NCBI RefSeq assembly: GCF_029846175.1
Contig: NZ_JARWAC010000010.1
Span: forward strand, 310,001-374,000
Length of the DNA: 64,000 nucleotides
Reading direction: 5' to 3'
From: Sphaerisporangium sp. TRM90804
Lineage (GTDB): Bacteria > Actinomycetota > Actinomycetes > Streptosporangiales > Streptosporangiaceae
Part shown: positions 1 to 8,258 of the stretch, in pieces
Numbering within the stretch: position 1 is the stretch's first letter
Layout of the letters: each line of letters begins with the position of its first letter
The notes under the pieces: generated by a model
The model's input: the letters and a program-made list of their open reading frames with translations, nothing else
What the model was told of the DNA's origin: nothing
The model's database searches: none
Program-made: the position numbers and the translations under genes

Positions 1-90
1 CACGTCAGCCGGGCCATCAGCAAGCTGGGGGCGCGCGACCGGGCGCAGCTCGTGGTCTTCGCCTACCAGTCGGGGCTGGTCGCCTGGTGA
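1..90 (+). CDS. LuxR/NarL-type response regulator, C-terminal fragment
   Basis: Only the last 29 codons lie in the window, ending at TGA 88-90. The encoded tail (HVSRAISKLGARDRAQLVVF...) matches the recognition helix and following helix of LuxR/GerE DNA-binding domains, which typically read THVSRxLxKLGxRDRxQ. The protein is therefore probably a NarL-family two-component regulator, with its receiver domain beyond the left edge. The next gene starts 133 bp downstream, so this gene probably ends its own transcription unit. The family call is good; the signal sensed cannot be told. Confidence 0.8.
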   Translation, partial: HVSRAISKLGARDRAQLVVFAYQSGLVAW

Positions 91-223
91 CCGCCGGGCG
101 TGCCACCCGCGTTCTGCGGGCATGACGGTTTAGGGGAGTTCGTCCCCATTTGGCGAGGAGTGGCAGCGTGCGGCCGTGCCGCCCTTCCGGGACGTCGAGG
201 CTCCGGCCTCCGGGGGTGATCGT

Positions 224-811
224 ATGAGTATGCGAGCAGGTCCAGGCATCATGCCGGCCCATGTGCCGGACGGCGTCACCGAGCTGGGCGACGGCATCGC
301 CCGCGGCGGCGGCCCGGTCGGCGTGGACGTCTACTTCGACTACCAGTGCCCGTTCTGCAAGCAGTTCGAGCTGACGACGGGCCCGACCCTGGACGGGCTG
401 GTCGAGGACCGGATGATCACCCTGGTGCACCATCCCGTGGCCTTCCTGGACGCCGCGTCCACCGACCGCTACTCCTCGCGGGCGTCGTCGGCCTCGGGAT
501 GCGCCGCCGACCAGGGCAGGTTCGCCGAGTACACCTACGCCCTGTTCGCCGCCCAGCCCCCCGAGGGCGGCCCGGGCCTGCCCGACGACGAGCTGGCGCG
601 GCTGGGCGAGTCGGTGGGCGTGACAGAACCGGCCTTCGGCATCTGCGTGCGCCGGCACACCTACCTGGACTGGGCGGCCTACGTGACGGCCGTCGCCATC
701 CGCCAGGGCGTGAACGCCACCCCGACCGTCTACGTGGAGGGCGTCTCCGTTCCGGCGAACACCCAGATGATCGTCGCCGCCGTCGCGTCCCTGAGCCCCG
801 GCCCGCGCTAG
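224..811 (+). CDS. DsbA-like thioredoxin-fold protein (CPFC)
   Basis: This encodes about 195 residues. The start at ATG 224 is preceded by GGGGGTG; a longer frame from 176 has no good ribosome binding site. Residues 36-46 hold the strand-plus-active-site pattern DVYFDYQCPFC, with the redox pair C42/C45, and the C-terminal part contains the cis-Pro region (NATPTVYVEG) expected of DsbA/FrnE-type thioredoxin folds. There is no signal peptide or membrane segment, so a cytoplasmic dithiol oxidoreductase or disulfide isomerase is more likely than a secreted DsbA. It stands alone between the LuxR-type gene and the STAS gene. The substrate is unknown. Confidence 0.8.
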   Translation: MSMRAGPGIMPAHVPDGVTELGDGIARGGGPVGVDVYFDYQCPFCKQFELTTGPTLDGLVEDRMITLVHHPVAFLDAASTDRYSSRASSASGCAADQGRFAEYTYALFAAQPPEGGPGLPDDELARLGESVGVTEPAFGICVRRHTYLDWAAYVTAVAIRQGVNATPTVYVEGVSVPANTQMIVAAVASLSPGPR

Positions 812-824
812 CCGGAGAGCGGTC

Positions 825-842
825 GGCCGGCGGCTGCCGGCC
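825..842 (+). terminator. GC-rich hairpin after the DsbA-like gene
   Basis: A perfect 7-bp stem (GGCCGGC / GCCGGCC) with the 4-nt loop GGCT begins 14 nt after the stop codon. There is no T-run, which is common for actinobacterial terminators. The position supports a terminator; its strength is a guess. Confidence 0.4.
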
Positions 843-863
843 CTGGCCCTCGCCGGCCTGCGC

Positions 864-962
864 CCGGGCGGGGGGCGGTCCCCGCTGCCCGGCGCCGCGC
901 CGACGTGGGAGTTCTACAGCGGCGGCTGGTACAAGCGGGACGTGGAGGGCAGGGGGCGGTAA
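864..962 (+). pseudogene. Possible gene remnant (C-terminal fragment)
   Basis: In the frame ending at TAA 960-962 the DNA reads ...LPGAAPTWEFYSGGWYKRD..., an aromatic-rich stretch that looks like a real protein tail rather than random GC-rich translation. It has no convincing start or ribosome binding site, and the frame runs back into the DsbA-like gene. It may be the 3' end of a decayed gene. Confidence is low, because short stretches like this also arise by chance. Confidence 0.15.
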
Positions 963-1040
963 CCGGCGTCGCTGGCCTGATGGGACGCGCGGGGCATAGC
1001 CTTCCTGGCAACAAGTAAGTCAGTAAAGGGGTGCATACCC

Positions 1041-1412
1041 ATGTCCGCGTCGCAGCACGGCCAGAATGTGGAAATCATCGACGAACAGCTCGAAGACTGC
1101 ACCGTGCTGCATGTCGGCGGCGAGCTGGACTTCCGCGGTACGCCCGTCTTGTACGCGCATGTCGAGCGGGTGTGGGGTGACGGCGCGGCTCTCAGGCTCG
1201 TGATCGATCTGGCAGGCATCCGGTTCTGCGACTCCGCAGGCCTGGGGGCGCTCGTCCACATCTTCAACAAGGCCAAGAACGCCGGGGGGCGGCTCGTCCT
1301 GGTCGCGATCCCCGACCATCTGCGGCGGCGCATGCGCATCAGCGGCCTGGAGAGCCACTTCGAGTTCCACGACACCATCGAAGAGGCCGTCGTCGCCGTC
1401 CGGGCCGCCTGA
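1041..1412 (+). CDS. STAS-domain anti-sigma factor antagonist
   Basis: A 123-residue single-domain STAS protein of the SpoIIAA/RsbV/BldG type. The signature FCDSAGLGAL (residues 62-71) carries the conserved phospho-acceptor Ser65. Proteins of this family, when unphosphorylated, bind an anti-sigma ATPase and free its sigma factor. ATG 1041 follows AAAGGGG at a spacing of about 9 nt. No anti-sigma kinase is adjacent; the nearest HATPase-type partner in the window is at 11301-11747, too far away to pair by context. It converges with the VOC gene, with a small GGGCC/GGCCC hairpin at 1421-1434 between them. Confidence 0.9.
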   Translation: MSASQHGQNVEIIDEQLEDCTVLHVGGELDFRGTPVLYAHVERVWGDGAALRLVIDLAGIRFCDSAGLGALVHIFNKAKNAGGRLVLVAIPDHLRRRMRISGLESHFEFHDTIEEAVVAVRAA

Positions 1413-1460
1413 CCCGTACCGGGCCGGTCGGCCCGCCCGCCCCGCCGGCCCGAGCGGCCG

Positions 1461-1970
1461 TCAGCCCGGGATGGAGACGCCCACGCCGCCCGGGGTCCCG
1501 GCGCCGTACCGCCGCTTCTCGCGGGCGATGTCCAGCGGCTCGATGCGGGCGCGTCCCGCCAGCGTCTCCTCGGTGAGCAGGCTCGCGGGCACCAGCCAGG
1601 ACACCTCGAACTCGATGCCGTCGGGGTCCTTGGCGTACAGGGCCTTGGTGGTGGAGTGGTCGGAGGAACCGGCCAGGGCGCCGAGCGCGGCCAGCTTCCC
1701 GGCCGCCTGCTCCAGGTCGTCCAGCGTCTCCACCTCCCACGCCAGGTGGTACAGGCCGACGGTGGCGCGCCCCGCCTGGGACGGCCCGGCGCCGGTCCCG
1801 ATCTGGAACAGCCCGAGGTCGTGGTCGTTGGACGACGCCGGCGCCTGCAGGAAGGCGGCGCCGGGCATGGACATGACGACGCGGAAGCCGAGGGCCTCGC
1901 GGTAGAACGCGACGCTACGCTCGACGTCGCGGACGTACAGCACGGCGTGGTTGAGGCGGCGGACGGGCAT
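1461..1970 (-). CDS. VOC-family (glyoxalase/extradiol dioxygenase fold) protein
   Basis: About 169 residues. The start at 1970 (MPVRRLNHAV...) has a strong GGAGG 5 nt upstream; a TTG further up at 1997 is less likely. Two beta-alpha-beta-beta-beta modules are visible: RLNHAVLYVRDVERSVAFYREALGF at the N-terminus, and the second with VGLYHLAWEV and DPDGIEFEVSW. The candidate metal ligands His (NHAV), His (YHLAW) and Glu (IEFEV) are in the usual places, so it may be an active metal-dependent dioxygenase or lyase, near CatE-like catechol dioxygenases. The substrate is unknown. It is transcribed divergently from nothing; the ROK gene upstream reads the same way. Confidence 0.8.
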   Translation of the reverse strand: MPVRRLNHAVLYVRDVERSVAFYREALGFRVVMSMPGAAFLQAPASSNDHDLGLFQIGTGAGPSQAGRATVGLYHLAWEVETLDDLEQAAGKLAALGALAGSSDHSTTKALYAKDPDGIEFEVSWLVPASLLTEETLAGRARIEPLDIAREKRRYGAGTPGGVGVSIPG

Positions 1971-1984
1971 GGGGTCCTCCAAAG

Positions 1985-1998
1985 GTTGAATGCTCAAC
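1985..1998. promoter_or_regulatory. Palindrome upstream of the VOC gene
   Basis: GTTGAATGCTCAAC is an inverted repeat (GTTGA-N4-TCAAC) lying 15-28 nt upstream of the VOC start codon. TTGA-N4-TCAA is a form often bound by MarR/HxlR-type dimers. The position fits an operator or promoter element, but the regulator is not identifiable here. Confidence 0.35.
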
Positions 1999-2042
1999 TA
2001 TTTCCAGCTTAGCTCTCTTTCCGGTGTCGCGCGCGTGCGGGG

Positions 2043-3230
2043 TCAGCGGGCCGGGCTCGACGGCGTGGCGTCCAGCATGACCAGGTGGGCGCCGGGATCG
2101 GCGATGATCCGCTGGATGACCTGCCCGGCGCCGCCCAGCGTCGCGGCGTCCGCGCCGACCCGCGACACCACCAGCGTGGGGACGCGCCGGCGCATCTGCC
2201 CGAGCCGCTCGCGCATGGCGCGCCCGGCGGGGGCGGAGACCCAGCCGTACAGGGGCGCGAAGATGCCGCCAAGCACGATCGTGTCGGGGTCGATCAGGTT
2301 GACGGCGGAGGTGAGCGCGACCCCGAGCGCGGAGCCGGCGCGCTCGCACGCCGCGGCCGCCGCCGCGTCCCCGCCCCGCAGTCGCGCCACCAGGCCGGCG
2401 AGGTCCTCCCCGGGCGCCAGCAGCGCGTCCTGGCCGGCGTAGCGCTCCAGGCAGCCGGACCCGCCGCACCGGCACGCGGGCCCCTCGGGGGAGACGACGA
2501 CGTGGCCCAGCTCGCCCGCGAAGCCGTGCGCGCCGCGGAACAGCTCGCCCTGGACGACCAGGCCCGCGCCGATGCCGATCTCCCCGGAGACGTGCAGGAA
2601 GTCCCCGAGCGAGGCGCCCGACCCGAACCACAGCTCGCCCAGGGCCGCGAGGTTCGCCTCGTTGTCGACCACCACCGGCAATGGCAGGTCGAGCGTCTCG
2701 GTGACGGCGACGTCCCGCCACCCGAGGTTGGGCGCGCGGTGCACCGCGCCCGTCGCGCGGTCGACCGGGCCCGGAAGGGCCACCATGCCGCCCGCCACCG
2801 ACAGCCCCAGCTCACCGGCGTCGACCAGCAGCGCGGACGCCAGCTCCCGCAGCCGCGCGATCACGTCCTCGGGCGTCGCCGCCCGGTTGTCCACAGGCTG
2901 TGTGCGCAGCAGGCGCACCGTCCGGCTGAGGTCGACCACGCATCCGGCCAGGTAGTCGACGTTGATCTCCAGGCCGAGCGCGGCCACCCGGTGCCCGCTC
3001 AGGCGCACCACGACGCCCGGCCGGCCCCGCTCGCCGTCGCGCACCGTGCCCGACTCCACGGCCATGCCGGCGTCGATGAGGTACGCCACCAGCTTCGACA
3101 CCGTGGTCTTGGTGAGGCCGGTGAACTCGGCCAGCGCGGCGCGGGTCAGCGGGCCGCGGCGGTCCAGCTCTCCCAGCACGGCGGCGAGGTTGCCCGCGCG
3201 CATGGCGCCGTGCCGCACCGCCGGTGACAT
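2043..3230 (-). CDS. ROK-family repressor of the xylose genes (XylR-like)
   Basis: About 395 residues from ATG 3230. A winged helix-turn-helix occupies roughly residues 10-75 ([20 protein letters not shown]), followed by a ROK sugar-binding domain with the zinc-site signature [14 protein letters not shown], the ROK motif [14 protein letters not shown], and GEIGIGAG. This architecture is that of XylR/NagC-type sugar-responsive repressors. It is divergent from xylA-xylB across a short region holding a perfect inverted repeat, so it most likely represses those genes until xylose (or another sugar) binds. A longer frame reaches 3401, but that would overlap the operator and xylA. The ribosome binding site at 3230 is weak, so the exact start is uncertain. 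Confidence 0.85.
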   Translation of the reverse strand: MSPAVRHGAMRAGNLAAVLGELDRRGPLTRAALAEFTGLTKTTVSKLVAYLIDAGMAVESGTVRDGERGRPGVVVRLSGHRVAALGLEINVDYLAGCVVDLSRTVRLLRTQPVDNRAATPEDVIARLRELASALLVDAGELGLSVAGGMVALPGPVDRATGAVHRAPNLGWRDVAVTETLDLPLPVVVDNEANLAALGELWFGSGASLGDFLHVSGEIGIGAGLVVQGELFRGAHGFAGELGHVVVSPEGPACRCGGSGCLERYAGQDALLAPGEDLAGLVARLRGGDAAAAAACERAGSALGVALTSAVNLIDPDTIVLGGIFAPLYGWVSAPAGRAMRERLGQMRRRVPTLVVSRVGADAATLGGAGQVIQRIIADPGAHLVMLDATPSSPAR

Positions 3231-3323
3231 CAGGGGCCGTTCCCGGGCTCGATCACAGCAGTCAGACCTTTCCGGTGAAGTCACGGACGCGTCCCCCTTG
3301 ACCTGGGGCGCGTACCGTTCGAT

Positions 3324-3348
3324 ATTTAGTCCACAACTTAGACTAAAT
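3324..3348. promoter_or_regulatory. Inverted-repeat operator in front of xylA
   Basis: ATTTAGTC-N9-GACTAAAT is a perfect 8-bp inverted repeat in an AT-rich island of otherwise GC-rich DNA, 16 nt before the xylA start codon. ROK/XylR repressors bind sites of the TTTAGT...ACTAAA kind, so this is very probably the operator of the adjacent ROK regulator. Its position would block xylA transcription and may autoregulate the divergent regulator. Confidence 0.75.
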
Positions 3349-3363
3349 CGGGAGAGACCAGCG

Positions 3364-4515
3364 GTGGACGCGTACGCACCCAAAAGAGAAGACCGGTTCA
3401 CCTTCGGCCTGTGGACGGTCGGATGGCAAGCCAGGGACCCCTTCGGCGACGCCAGCCGCGCTCCGCTCGACCCGGTCGAGTCGGTGCACCGCCTCGCCGA
3501 GCTCGGCGCCTACGGCGTCACCTTCCACGACGACGACCTGCTCGCCACCGAGCCCGACCGCGACAAGGCCGTCGCCGCGTTCAAGCAGGCGCTCAGCGAG
3601 ACGGGCCTGAAGGTCCCGATGGCGACCACGAACCTGTTCACCCACCCCGTCTTCAAGGACGGCGGCTTCACCAGCAACGACCGCGACGTCCGCAGGTACG
3701 CCCTGCGCAAGGTCATGCGCAACGTCGACCTCGCCGCCGAGCTGGGCGCGACGACGTACGTCTGCTGGGGCGGGCGCGAGGGCGCCGAGTCCGACGCCGC
3801 CAAGGACGTCCGGGCCGCGCTCGACCGGTACAAGGAGAGCCTGGACATCCTGTGCTCCTATGTGCGCGAGAAGGGCTACGACATCAGGTTCGCCCTGGAG
3901 CCCAAGCCCAACGAGCCGCGCGGCGACATCCTGCTGCCGACGATCGGCCACGCGCTGGCGCTGATCGGCGAGCTGGAGCACCCCGAGATGGTCGGGCTCA
4001 ACCCCGAGGTCGGGCACGAGCAGATGGCCGGGCTCAACTTCGTGCACGGCATCGCGCAGGCGCTGTGGCACGGCAAGCTCTTCCACATCGACCTCAACGG
4101 CCAGCACGGCCCCAAGTACGACCAGGACCTGGTCTTCGGCCACGGCGACCTGAAGAGCGCGTTCTTCCTGGTCGACCTGCTGGAGAACGGCGGCTACGAC
4201 GGCCCGCGCCACTTCGACTACAAGCCGCTGCGCACCGAGGACTCCGAGGACGTCTGGGTGTCGGCCGCGGCCAACATGCGCACGTACCTGATCCTCAAGG
4301 CCAAGTCGGCGGCGTTCCGCGCCGACCCGGAGGTTCAGCAAGCCCTGGAGGACTCCCGCGTCACCGAGCTGGCCGTGCCGACGCTCGCCCCGGGGGAGAC
4401 CTTCGAGGACCTGGCCCGCGACGACTTCAACCCCGACAAGGCCGCCGAGCGGGGGTTCCACTTCACCCGCCTCAACCAGCTCGCGCTCGAACACCTCCTC
4501 GGGGTTCGGGGATGA
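3364..4515 (+). CDS. xylA: Xylose isomerase
   Basis: 383 residues, close to the 385-390 of actinobacterial class I xylose (glucose) isomerases. It converts D-xylose to D-xylulose in the cytoplasm using two divalent metals. The catalytic His lies in VTFHDDDL (H54), the WGGREG motif follows, the metal ligand Glu179 and Lys181 are in [10 protein letters not shown], and later ligands occur in GHEQMAGLN and HIDLNGQ. The start is GTG 3364, with GGGAGAG upstream; the much longer open frame extending to 2962 runs through the ROK gene and is not real. Its stop overlaps the xylB start (ATGA), so the two are translationally coupled. Confidence 0.97.
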   Translation: MDAYAPKREDRFTFGLWTVGWQARDPFGDASRAPLDPVESVHRLAELGAYGVTFHDDDLLATEPDRDKAVAAFKQALSETGLKVPMATTNLFTHPVFKDGGFTSNDRDVRRYALRKVMRNVDLAAELGATTYVCWGGREGAESDAAKDVRAALDRYKESLDILCSYVREKGYDIRFALEPKPNEPRGDILLPTIGHALALIGELEHPEMVGLNPEVGHEQMAGLNFVHGIAQALWHGKLFHIDLNGQHGPKYDQDLVFGHGDLKSAFFLVDLLENGGYDGPRHFDYKPLRTEDSEDVWVSAAANMRTYLILKAKSAAFRADPEVQQALEDSRVTELAVPTLAPGETFEDLARDDFNPDKAAERGFHFTRLNQLALEHLLGVRG

Positions 4516-5954
4516 CGCTGGTCGCGGGGGTCGACTCCTCGACGCAGAGCTGCAAGGTCGTCATCCGCGACGCCGCCACCGGCGCCCTGGTCCGCGAGGG
4601 CCGGGCGCCGCACCCGCCCGGCACCGAGGTCCACCCCGACCACTGGTGGACCGCCCTCCGGCAGGCCGTCGAGGCCGCCGGGGGGCTGGACGACGTCGCG
4701 GCGGTCTCGGTGGGCGCGCAGCAGCACGGCATGGTGTGCCTGGACGAGAACGGCGCCGTGGTGCGCGAGGCCCTGCTGTGGAACGACACCCGCTCGGCTC
4801 GGGCCGCCACCGACCTGATCGCCGAGCTGGGCGGCCCCGGCGCGTGGGCCGAGGCCGTCGGCAGCGTCCCCGTGGCGTCCTTCACCGTCACCAAGCTCCG
4901 CTGGCTGGCCGAGCACGAGCCTTCGAGCGCGGCCCGCACGGCGGCGGTCTGCCTGCCGCACGACTGGCTGACCTGGCGGCTGGCCGGTTCCCCCGGCATC
5001 ACGGCGCTCACCACCGACCGTGGCGACGCCTCGGGAACCGGCTACTGGTCCCCGTCCGCCGGCTCCTACCGCACCGACCTGCTCAAACAAGCCCTCGGCC
5101 ACACCCCGCTCCTCCCGGAAGTCCTGACCCCCACGGGCCAGGCGGGCCTCCTGCGCCCCTGGGGCCCCGGGGGGGCGGATCCAGCCGGGTCGTCCTCGGC
5201 GGGGCGGGGCGGCCCCGTCACCCGTGCCCGGCTGGCGCCGGGCACGGGTGACAACATGGCCGCGGCCCTGGGGGTCGGCGCCCTGCCGGGGGACGTGATC
5301 GTCTCCATCGGCACCTCGGGCACCGTCTTCGCCGTCGCCGCCGAGCCCAGCCGCGACGCCTCGGGCACCGTGGCCGGCTTCGCCGACGCCACCGGCCGCT
5401 TCCTGCCGCTGGTGGCGACGCTGAACGCGGCGCGGGTGCTCGACGCGGCGGCGGCGATGCTGGGCGTCACCCCGGCCCAGCTCTCCGACCTGGCCCTCCA
5501 GGCTCCGCCCGGAGCCGACGGCCTCGTCCTGGTGCCGTACCTGGAAGGCGAGCGCACCCCCAACCGCCCGGACGCCACCGGCTCGCTGCACGGCCTCCGC
5601 CTGGCCAACTCGACCGCGCCCCACCTGGCGAGAGCGGCCGTCGAGGGCATGCTCTGCGGCCTGGCCGACGGCCTGGACGCCATGGGCCTGACCCCCGAGA
5701 GGCTCCTGCTGATCGGCGGCGGCGCCAGATCCGAGGCCGTCCGGCGCATCGCCCCCACCGTCTTCGGCCACCCCGTCCTCGTCCCCGACCCGGGCGAGTA
5801 CGTGGCCGACGGCGCCGCCCGCCAGGCGGCCTGGCTCCTGTCGGAAACCCCCGACCCCCCGCCCTGGCAGGCCACCACCCCCGAACCCTACGAAGCCCCC
5901 GCAACCCCCGGCCTCCGCCCCCGTTACGCGGAAGTGGCGGCCAAGTCAGCCTGA
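4512..5954 (+). CDS. xylB: Xylulokinase
   Basis: 480 residues of the FGGY kinase family. It phosphorylates D-xylulose to xylulose-5-phosphate, feeding the pentose phosphate pathway. The N-terminal phosphate-binding loop [12 protein letters not shown], the ALLWNDTRS segment, the [10 protein letters not shown] loop and YLEGERTPN are all present. The start ATG overlaps the xylA stop by 4 nt. Residues about 215-240 carry a Gly/Ser/Ala-rich insertion ([18 protein letters not shown]) not usual in the family, probably a surface loop. A strong terminator follows the stop. Confidence 0.96.
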   Translation: MTLVAGVDSSTQSCKVVIRDAATGALVREGRAPHPPGTEVHPDHWWTALRQAVEAAGGLDDVAAVSVGAQQHGMVCLDENGAVVREALLWNDTRSARAATDLIAELGGPGAWAEAVGSVPVASFTVTKLRWLAEHEPSSAARTAAVCLPHDWLTWRLAGSPGITALTTDRGDASGTGYWSPSAGSYRTDLLKQALGHTPLLPEVLTPTGQAGLLRPWGPGGADPAGSSSAGRGGPVTRARLAPGTGDNMAAALGVGALPGDVIVSIGTSGTVFAVAAEPSRDASGTVAGFADATGRFLPLVATLNAARVLDAAAAMLGVTPAQLSDLALQAPPGADGLVLVPYLEGERTPNRPDATGSLHGLRLANSTAPHLARAAVEGMLCGLADGLDAMGLTPERLLLIGGGARSEAVRRIAPTVFGHPVLVPDPGEYVADGAARQAAWLLSETPDPPPWQATTPEPYEAPATPGLRPRYAEVAAKSA

Positions 5955-5965
5955 CCCCTCGCCCG

Positions 5966-5999
5966 AAAGGCCCCTGACGCCCAGCGCCAGGGGCCTTTT
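5966..5999 (+). terminator. Rho-independent terminator after xylAB
   Basis: AAAGGCCCCTG and CAGGGGCCTTTT form an 11-bp stem with an 11-nt loop, ending in a short T-run, 12 nt after the xylB stop codon. Confidence 0.9.
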
Positions 6000-6293
6000 C
6001 GTCGAAGAACGAGAGGGAATACCCGCCCTGCAAATGGGAGGAATCCCCGCCCAGATCCCTCAAATGGGCTCCGCTTCGCTCCGGACCGTTTTCCAGGTGG
6101 CAAGCCCCCTTCGACCCCCGACCAGGGGCTTCGCCCCACAACCCCACCGCGTCCCCGCGGCGCCACGAGAATCGAGTCTCGGCCGGGAACCTCGCCTGTC
6201 ACGGTGCTGGAGGCATCGCGCCGTGCGCGGCGGCCGGGTGGGTTCGTCCGTCCGTAGCGCGATCGGCCTGGACACGGATAGGCGGAAGCGCGG
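6000..6293. other. Intergenic stretch without a gene
   Basis: Nearly 300 bp between the xylAB terminator and the stop of the oxidoreductase gene on the other strand. I see a repeated CAAATGGG (about 6031 and 6061), and short GC-clamped inverted pieces such as CGCTTCGCTC and GGCTTCGCCC. There is no convincing coding frame, RNA gene or promoter. Confidence 0.4.
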
Positions 6294-7265
6294 TCACACG
6301 ATCTGGATGACGTGCTTGCCTCGGACGCCGCCGGCTTCCAGGGCGCGGTGGGCTTCGGCGATGGCGGTCAGCGGGTGCACGGTGTCGACGACCGGGCGGA
6401 TGGCGCCGCTCTCCACGTAGGCGGTGAGGTCGGAGAAGAGGTCGCGGGTCGGGGCGCCCGAGAAGAACTGCACGCGGCGGCGACCGTACACGGTGGACAC
6501 CAGGATGTACGACAGCGAGCCGACGAGGTTGCCGGTGTCGGGGGCGATGGTGACCATCCTGCCCCGAGGGGTGAGGAGACGACGGTAGGCGGGGAGCCGG
6601 CTGCCGACGGTGTCGAAGACGACGTCGAACCTTCCCAGGTGGCCAGGGCCGGTGACCGCGTAGTCGAAGGCCTCGTCGGCCCCCAACTCCCGGACGAGGT
6701 CGAGGTTCTTGCCGCCGGCCAGCGCGGTGACGTGCGCGCCGAAGGCCTTGCCGAGCTGGACGGCGACGCTGCCGACTCCGCCGGCGGCCCCGCGCACCAG
6801 CAGCCGCTCACCCGCCTGGAGGCGGGCCTTGTCGCGCAGGGCGGTGATGGCGGTGGTGCCGACGGGCAGCGCCGCGGCCTGGACGAGATCGAGACCCTTC
6901 GGGGTGTGGGACATCAGGTGCGCCTGCACGGTCACGAACTCCGCCGCGCTGCCCGCTTTGCCGCGGTAGTTGTCCTTGCGCGACAGGATCCCCCAGACCC
7001 GGTCACCGACGGCCAGTCCCCGCACCTCGGCGCCCACCTCGGCGACCTCGCCCACGAAGTCGATGCCCATGCGCTTGGGGAAGGAGCGGCCCGACATCAG
7101 CCGCAGCCCGCCCGAACGCAGGTGCAGCTCGCCTCCGTTCACGCTCACGGCGTGCACGCGGACGAGGACCTCGCCGGGGCGGGGGACGGGGACGGCCGCC
7201 GTTCCCACGTACAGCACGTCGGGCGGCCCATACCGGTCGTACATGGCTGCGCGCATCTGACTCAT
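6294..7265 (-). CDS. Zinc-independent MDR-family NAD(P)-dependent oxidoreductase (quinone-reductase-like)
   Basis: About 323 residues from ATG 7265, which has GGAGG 6-7 nt upstream. The N-terminal GroES-like domain (MYDRYGPPDVLYVG, GIDFVGEVAEVG) is followed by a Rossmann domain with LVRGAAGGVGSVAVQLGKAFGA. The cysteine-rich structural zinc loop is missing, as in quinone oxidoreductases and enoyl reductases of this superfamily. It probably reduces quinones or electrophilic enones with NADPH. It is divergent from a TetR gene across a region with two matched operators, so it is the likely target of that repressor and may serve in detoxification. The substrate is unknown. Confidence 0.85.
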   Translation of the reverse strand: MSQMRAAMYDRYGPPDVLYVGTAAVPVPRPGEVLVRVHAVSVNGGELHLRSGGLRLMSGRSFPKRMGIDFVGEVAEVGAEVRGLAVGDRVWGILSRKDNYRGKAGSAAEFVTVQAHLMSHTPKGLDLVQAAALPVGTTAITALRDKARLQAGERLLVRGAAGGVGSVAVQLGKAFGAHVTALAGGKNLDLVRELGADEAFDYAVTGPGHLGRFDVVFDTVGSRLPAYRRLLTPRGRMVTIAPDTGNLVGSLSYILVSTVYGRRRVQFFSGAPTRDLFSDLTAYVESGAIRPVVDTVHPLTAIAEAHRALEAGGVRGKHVIQIV

Positions 7266-7325
7266 CGGATTCCTCCATCGGTTCGTCGGCGGGTTCGTAC
7301 GACGGCACCGCCGCCCCACCGGGTC

Positions 7326-7390
7326 TAAGTGAACGAGGTCTTCCACTTACGTCCACCGCAACGCGGTAAGTGAAGGAGGTCTTCCACTTA
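7326..7390. promoter_or_regulatory. Two TetR operators (O1 7326-7349, O2 7367-7390)
   Basis: Two 24-bp copies, differing at one position, of TAAGTG-AA-N8-TT-C-CACTTA are spaced 41 bp start to start, about four helical turns. Each is a near-perfect inverted repeat. They lie between the divergent oxidoreductase and TetR genes. O2 ends 4 nt before a TAAAGT -10 element, so binding would block the TetR promoter; O1 lies nearer the oxidoreductase side. Confidence 0.8.
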
Positions 7391-7407
7391 GGGGTAAAGT
7401 GAGAGAC

Positions 7408-8085
7408 ATGTCCGTCGAGGCCTCTCGGAAGACCGTCCCGGTGCGCGACGCCCCGGGTGAAGCTCCGTCGCTGCGGGCCGACGCGCGGCACAACCGCAAC
7501 CGAATCGTGGACGCCGCCCGCGAGACGTTCTCCGAGCTGGGCCTGGGCGTGCCGATGTCGGAGATCGCCCGGCGCGCGGGCGTCGGCGCCGCGACGCTCT
7601 ACCGCCGCTTCCCCACCAAGGAGGCGCTGGTCACCGAGGCCTTCGCCGACCAGGTCGCGGCCTGCGCGGCCGTCGTCCACGACGCCGCCCGCGACCCCGA
7701 CCCGTGGCGCGGCTTCTGCACGGTGATCGAGCGCCTGTGCGCCATGCACGCCCACGACAGGGCGTTCACCGCCGCGTTCCTCTCGGCCTACCCCGACAAC
7801 CTCGACCACGAGGGCGAACGCGTACGTGCGGAGAAGGTCTTCGCCGACCTGGCCCGTCGCGCCCAGGAGGCCGGCAAGCTACGCCCCGACTTCGTCCCGG
7901 CCGACCTCATCCTGCTCCTCATGGCCAACGCCGGCATCGTCACCGACACCCCCCACCTCACCCAGGCCGCCTCAAGACGCTTCGTCGCCTACCAACTCCA
8001 GGCCCTCCGCGCCGCCACCGCCACCCCCCTCCCCCCAAGCCCCCCACTCACCCTCCACCACATCCACCGCCCCCCGACCGGCTGA
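7408..8085 (+). CDS. TetR-family repressor
   Basis: About 225 residues. The N-terminal helix-turn-helix is clear at roughly residues 30-75 (IVDAARETFSELG, MSEIARRAGVGAATLYRRFPTKEAL). The C-terminal ligand domain is of the type seen in many actinobacterial TetR proteins. The start ATG 7408 is seven bases after TAAAGT (7395-7400), which indicates a leaderless transcript; a GTG at 7399 sits inside that -10 box and is unlikely. The protein presumably binds the two operators just upstream, controlling itself and the divergent oxidoreductase. The C-terminal tail is proline-rich and low in complexity. Confidence 0.88.
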   Translation: MSVEASRKTVPVRDAPGEAPSLRADARHNRNRIVDAARETFSELGLGVPMSEIARRAGVGAATLYRRFPTKEALVTEAFADQVAACAAVVHDAARDPDPWRGFCTVIERLCAMHAHDRAFTAAFLSAYPDNLDHEGERVRAEKVFADLARRAQEAGKLRPDFVPADLILLLMANAGIVTDTPHLTQAASRRFVAYQLQALRAATATPLPPSPPLTLHHIHRPPTG

Positions 8086-8162
8086 AGTGGCGGGGCCGGT
8101 GCGCTCAAGGACGCATCTCCCATGGACTGAGCACCTTCCGGCCCGAGTGCGAGGGGTCGACA

Positions 8163-8203
8163 TCCCTGATCCACCCTGAGGGACCCGTAGGGCGGATCAG
8201 GGA
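8163..8203. promoter_or_regulatory. Long inverted repeat upstream of the membrane protein gene
   Basis: TCCCTGATCC and GGATCAGGGA form perfect 10-bp arms around a 21-nt spacer that itself contains CCCT/AGGG pieces. It ends 55 bp before the next gene. It could be a response-regulator operator or a terminator hairpin for the TetR gene; the lack of a T-run and the extra CAGGG half-site at about 8209 favour an operator. Confidence 0.4.
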
Positions 8204-8258
8204 CGGGTCAGGGGTGACACGGATGTTGGAAGGCGCCGTTTGGAGGCAGTCTTGATCC

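Noticed and set aside
4335-5771. 478-residue frame on the minus strand
   Set aside because: It is antisense to xylB and has the skewed Gly/Ala/Arg composition of GC-rich shadow frames.
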